Shown: in pieces, positions 30,060 to 30,600 of the stretch
Position numbering within the stretch: the stretch's first letter is position 1
How the letters are laid out: each line of letters opens with the position of its first letter
NCBI GenBank assembly: GCA_004151065.3
Contig: NWUY0300019512.1
Coordinates: forward strand, 48,853-79,452
Direction of reading: 5' to 3'
Length of the DNA: 30,600 nt
From: Larix sibirica
Taxonomy: Eukaryota > Streptophyta > Pinopsida > Pinales > Pinaceae
Notes under the pieces: generated by a model
The model's input: the letters and a program-made list of their open reading frames with translations, nothing else
Told to the model about the DNA's origin: nothing
Database searches by the model: none
Position numbers and translations under genes: made by a program

Positions 30060-30140
30060 GATGTGGTTGATCCACATCACAATTGTGCCATTTATTCAAT
30101 GGCAACCATGAGATGCCAAGTGGTAGGTGGAACCTACCAC
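30060..30140. repeat. cluster of short perfect inverted repeats
   Basis: GATGTGG-TTGAT-CCACATC at 30060-30078, CACAATTGTG at 30078-30087, and GTGGTAGGT-GGA-ACCTACCAC at 30120-30140 (9-bp stem, 3-nt loop). No T run follows, so this is not a bacterial-type terminator. Role unknown. Confidence 0.7.
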
Positions 30141-30505
30141 ATACCTCCGAAACTCAATGCAATTTCAAAAATCTAGTCAGGTTGGTTTATGTTAGTTAAT
30201 TGAAGGATTGTTACATCTCAAACTTTATGAAGGAATAGGTGAGTCCACATTAATGCCATCTACACCTCCTCACTTTCCAATGTTCATATATTCAAGAAGT
30301 TGTTGCTTATATCATGTCCTTACTATTGAATTGATGATTCCTCTTATGCTCTTATAATGTTGGGATGATACAATCACGAATAACATATCTTGTGTTATCC
30401 ATTATGCACCTTGAGTTGCAATACATTAAGCTAAGTGCACCATTGAGATTGAGTTGCAGTCTACTTGTTGCATTGAGAGTAGCGAGGTGTTCTACAAACC
30501 AGTAC

Positions 30506-30513
30506 GGGGGAGA
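30506..30513 (+). promoter_or_regulatory. polypurine tract-like GGGGGAGA
   Basis: Eight purines directly before TGTTGTAAC, the arrangement found at the 3' end of the internal region of plant LTR retrotransposons. Confidence 0.45.
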
Positions 30514-30600
30514 TGTTGTAACATTACGTAATGTTACCAAAATAAAAAATAATTAAAAAAATACATGTCAGCTCATAAAATAAAAAAATTATGAAAAGTA
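30514..30600 (+). mobile_element. possible LTR start, cut by window end
   Basis: Begins TGTTGTAACATTACG right after a polypurine tract, as many plant LTRs begin with TG and TGTAACA-like words. Only 87 bp are visible, the matching LTR is outside the window or absent, and no pol is seen upstream, so this is tentative. Confidence 0.4.
30518..30537. repeat. 20-bp perfect palindrome
   Basis: GTAACATTACGTAATGTTAC equals its own reverse complement and lies four bases inside the putative LTR start. Confidence 0.95.

Overview
The window looks like intergenic DNA from a large, repeat-rich plant nuclear genome. The evidence is a plant-type Ty3/Gypsy element primed by initiator tRNA-Met, L1-like LINE fragments with plant features (an ORF1 resembling DUF4283 plus a zinc knuckle, and an RNase H domain after the RT zinc-binding region), and a plant-type leucine-rich-repeat exon. 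The base is AT-rich. No complete cellular gene could be supported. A gymnosperm or other giant-genome seed plant is a guess from this style of repeats, not something the sequence proves. There is an 842-bp run of N (16749-17590) and a single N at 24437.

Layout. Positions 1-4385 hold two decayed LINE ORF1 copies on opposite strands (about 600-1749 on +, about 3215-4215 on -) with a possible SINE between them. Positions 4391-16257 are one old Ty3/Gypsy retrotransposon on the minus strand. It has long diverged LTRs, an initiator-Met-type primer binding site, a near-identical 5-bp target duplication, and a broken gag-protease-RT-RNase H-integrase order. Its LTRs were later hit by three poly(A)-tailed retroposons: R1 (4770-6300, +), a 5'-truncated LINE tail R4 (6717-7935, +) and R2 (13948-15358, +). 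Because each hit is in only one LTR, the other LTR serves as the unoccupied site. Positions 17591-19500 are very AT-rich, with several short tandem duplications. Positions 19510-26462 contain four related copies (A-D) of a module carrying a broken LRR exon on the minus strand, interrupted by retroposon R3 (19940-21580, -). Positions 26463-30513 hold no recognised gene. The window ends in what looks like a polypurine tract and the first bases of another LTR.

The most interesting signal is the R1/R3 family. These are two GC-rich, apparently full-length retroposons of about 1.5-1.6 kb, with matching 5' starts, related 3' tails, 17-18 bp target duplications and A tails. Both encode a protein I do not recognise that shares a conserved block (WE-x2-L, then YW-x3-KNMLG-x4-DML-x-NW-x-S-x-R) and a related C-terminus. 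R1 has the ORF intact (225 aa); R3 is frameshifted. Neither encodes an RT, so both were presumably mobilised by a LINE.
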